Of a DNA stretch of 32,893 nucleotides, positions 31,305-32,893 are shown piece after piece. The notes below the pieces were generated by a model, which saw nothing but the letters and a program-made list of their open reading frames with translations, made no database searches and was not told the origin of the DNA. How positions within the stretch are numbered: the stretch's first letter is position 1; every line of letters starts with the position of its first letter. The stretch spans positions 1-32,893 of the forward strand of contig VBGT01000068.1 of assembly GCA_005889475.1 (NCBI GenBank). The letters are read 5' to 3'. Source of the DNA: Chloroflexota bacterium. Its GTDB lineage: Bacteria > Chloroflexota > Limnocylindria > Limnocylindrales > CSP1-4. A program made the translations under genes and the position numbers.

Positions 31305-32893
31305 CTGGCGCTGATCGCGTGCTCCCGGTGCGGGACGGAGAACGAGGCCGACCGCCGGTTCTGCGTCGAGTGCGGCAACCGGCTCGGCGGACCGTGCCCC
31401 GTCTGCGGCACGGTCAACCCGGCCGATGCCAAGTTCTGCGGGAACTGTGGCACTGCGCTGGTCGCCGGTGTCGGTCCCGGCGCGGGCAAGGCGGGGGTCG
31501 ACCAGGCAGTGCCCCTCGGCGGTCCGGGCGTGGCCGAGCGCCGGCTGGTCTCGGTGCTGTTCGTCGACCTCGTCGGGTTCACCACCGCGTCTGAGCGGCG
31601 CGACGCGGAGGACACGCGCGAGCTGCTGACCACGTACTACGACACAGCCCGGGAGATCGTCGCCCGCCATGGCGGCACGATCGAGAAGTTCATCGGCGAC
31701 GCCGTGATGGCAGTGTGGGGCGCGCCGTCGGCGCACGAGGACGATGCCGAGCGAGCCGTCCGCGCCGCGCTCGAGATCGTCACCAGCGTTCCGCGTCTCG
31801 CTCCAGACACCGACAGCCTCCAGGCTCGCGCCGGCGTGCTCACAGGCGAGGCAGCGATCACGGTCGGGCTGATCGGGCAGGGGATGATCGCCGGCGACCT
31901 CGTCAACACGGCCTCGCGCCTGCAGTCGATCGCGACGCCCGGGACCGTGCTGGTCGGCGACGCGACGTACCGGGCGGCCTCGCGCTCGATTGCGTTCGAG
32001 GACGCCGGACAGCGTGAGCTGAAAGGCAAGGAGCTCCCGGTCCAGCTGTGGCGGGCCGTGAGCGTCGTGGCCAAGCGCGGGGGCGAGGGTCGAGCGGCCA
32101 CCCTCGAGCCGCCGTTCGTCGGCCGCGACGACGAGCTATCGCAGCTCAAGGACCTGTTCCACGCGACCGCGCGCGACGGCAAGTCGCGTCTGGTGACGTT
32201 GTCCGGAGTCGCCGGCATCGGCAAGAGCCGGCTCTTGTGGGAGCTGGAGAAGTACCTCGACGGCGTCGTCGACCTGGTCTATTGGCACGGCGGCCGCTCG
32301 CCGTCGTACGGCGAGGGGATCAGCTACTGGGCGCTCGCGGAGATGGTCCGCGGCCGCGCCGGCATCGCCGAATCCGACGACCCGGCGACTGGGCGGGAGC
32401 GGATTCGCCAGATGCTCGCGGAGTTCGTGCCGTCCGAAGAGGATCGGCGCTGGATCGAGCCGCGGCTGACCGGCCTGCTCGGGTTCGACGAGCTCCCGAG
32501 CGAGAGCCGGGACGAGCTCTTCGCGGCGTGGAGGACGCTCTTCGACCGCATCGCCGAGCGGGCGCCGATCATCCTCGCCTTCTCCGACCTGCAGTGGGCC
32601 GACCAGGGCCTCCTCGACTTTATCGAGCAGCTGCTCTCCTGGTCGCGTTCGTCCCCGATCTTCGTCCTCGCCGAGGCACGGCCCGAGCTGTACGAGCGTC
32701 GCCCGACCTGGGGTCACGGCGTGCGCAGCGCCACCCTGATCCACCTCGATCCACTCGGCCCCGAGGACATGCGCCGCCTGTTGACCGGCCTGGTCCCACA
32801 GTTGCCGGAGGACGCCCTTCGCCGGATCGTCGAGCGGGCCGAAGGCGTGCCGCTCTACGCCGTAGAGACCCTGCGCATGCTGATCGACCGAGG
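31305..32893 (+). CDS. Zinc-ribbon / class III adenylate cyclase / AAA ATPase signalling protein, 3' truncated by window edge
   Basis: The frame is open from 31233 to the window end. No in-frame ATG, GTG or TTG precedes the zinc-ribbon coding region; CTG at 31305 follows AGGAG (31292-31296) by 8 nt and is the best start. GTG 31509 would delete the ribbons. Residues 6-49 form two zinc ribbons (CSRCG, FCVECG, CPVCG, FCGNCG). The cyclase domain (about 79-245) has Asp88 and Asp132, purine-selecting Lys128 (KFIGD) and GDLVNTASRL, so ATP is the likely substrate. From about residue 267 an AAA_16-type ATPase begins (PFVGRDDELSQL, Walker A GVAGIGKS near 300-310, then IILAFSDLQWAD). Such proteins usually end with TPR repeats, beyond the window. 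Confidence 0.9.
   Translation, partial: MALIACSRCGTENEADRRFCVECGNRLGGPCPVCGTVNPADAKFCGNCGTALVAGVGPGAGKAGVDQAVPLGGPGVAERRLVSVLFVDLVGFTTASERRDAEDTRELLTTYYDTAREIVARHGGTIEKFIGDAVMAVWGAPSAHEDDAERAVRAALEIVTSVPRLAPDTDSLQARAGVLTGEAAITVGLIGQGMIAGDLVNTASRLQSIATPGTVLVGDATYRAASRSIAFEDAGQRELKGKELPVQLWRAVSVVAKRGGEGRAATLEPPFVGRDDELSQLKDLFHATARDGKSRLVTLSGVAGIGKSRLLWELEKYLDGVVDLVYWHGGRSPSYGEGISYWALAEMVRGRAGIAESDDPATGRERIRQMLAEFVPSEEDRRWIEPRLTGLLGFDELPSESRDELFAAWRTLFDRIAERAPIILAFSDLQWADQGLLDFIEQLLSWSRSSPIFVLAEARPELYERRPTWGHGVRSATLIHLDPLGPEDMRRLLTGLVPQLPEDALRRIVERAEGVPLYAVETLRMLIDR

Overview
The window is 32.9 kb of high-G+C bacterial chromosome with dense gene packing, frequent GTG starts and many 1-4 nt (ATGA, GTGA, TTGA, CTGA) overlaps between consecutive genes. 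No ribosomal or phylogenetic marker is present. A Gram-positive-type or Chloroflexota lineage, perhaps a soil or freshwater Limnocylindria/Ellin6529-like Chloroflexota, fits best: zf-trcl zinc-ribbon protein, zinc-ribbon/cyclase/ATPase protein, PlsY with GSGRTGGTN, YkoEDC thiamine transporter, F420-type LLM oxidoreductase. This placement is inference. LAYOUT. 1-2992: end of an MFS exporter, a Gfo/Idh/MocA oxidoreductase and a small lipoprotein. 3070-6093: a copper region, with a CsoR-like operator over a -10 box, a Cys-rich/His-rich/YHS protein, and a CopB-type P1B ATPase coupled to it by a GTGA overlap. No csoR gene is in the window. 6384-8994: small secreted or membrane proteins of unknown function (one frameshifted), tRNA-Gln(CTG), and a DM13-like lipoprotein. 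9161-11244: a molybdate locus of an HTH+TOBE regulator, a modA broken by a small deletion, and an intact modB, with no modC next to it. 11331-15763: an orphan response regulator, MscL with a zinc-ribbon tail, a sugar-type ABC ATPase, an MBL-fold hydrolase and a monoacylglycerol-lipase-like hydrolase. 15738-18855: a TPP riboswitch that begins inside the 3' end of the hydrolase gene and precedes ykoE-ykoD-ykoC, an ECF transporter for thiamine or its HMP precursor. 18886-24702: a HAD phosphatase, an aminobutyraldehyde-type aldehyde dehydrogenase, an unusual structured intergenic element, an LLM oxidoreductase, a MutY-like glycosylase, a lipoprotein, NAD(P)HX epimerase and a small membrane protein. 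24725-27939: glpD-glpK for glycerol use. 28114-32893: a two-ribbon Gly-rich protein, a SnoaL-like protein overlapping a six-helix membrane cyclase, plsY, and the start of a zinc-ribbon/cyclase/AAA signalling protein that runs off the window. MAIN POINTS FOR FOLLOW-UP: (1) 21224-21380, about 157 nt between convergent genes, folds by eye into a long closing helix of about 26 positions enclosing four hairpins, either a structured RNA or a MITE-like element; (2) two genes, ykoD and the last cyclase, have no ATG/GTG/TTG where their domains begin, but have a Shine-Dalgarno-spaced CTG; (3) the TPP aptamer overlaps upstream coding sequence; (4) the copper operator and the Cys/His/YHS protein; (5) the broken modA.
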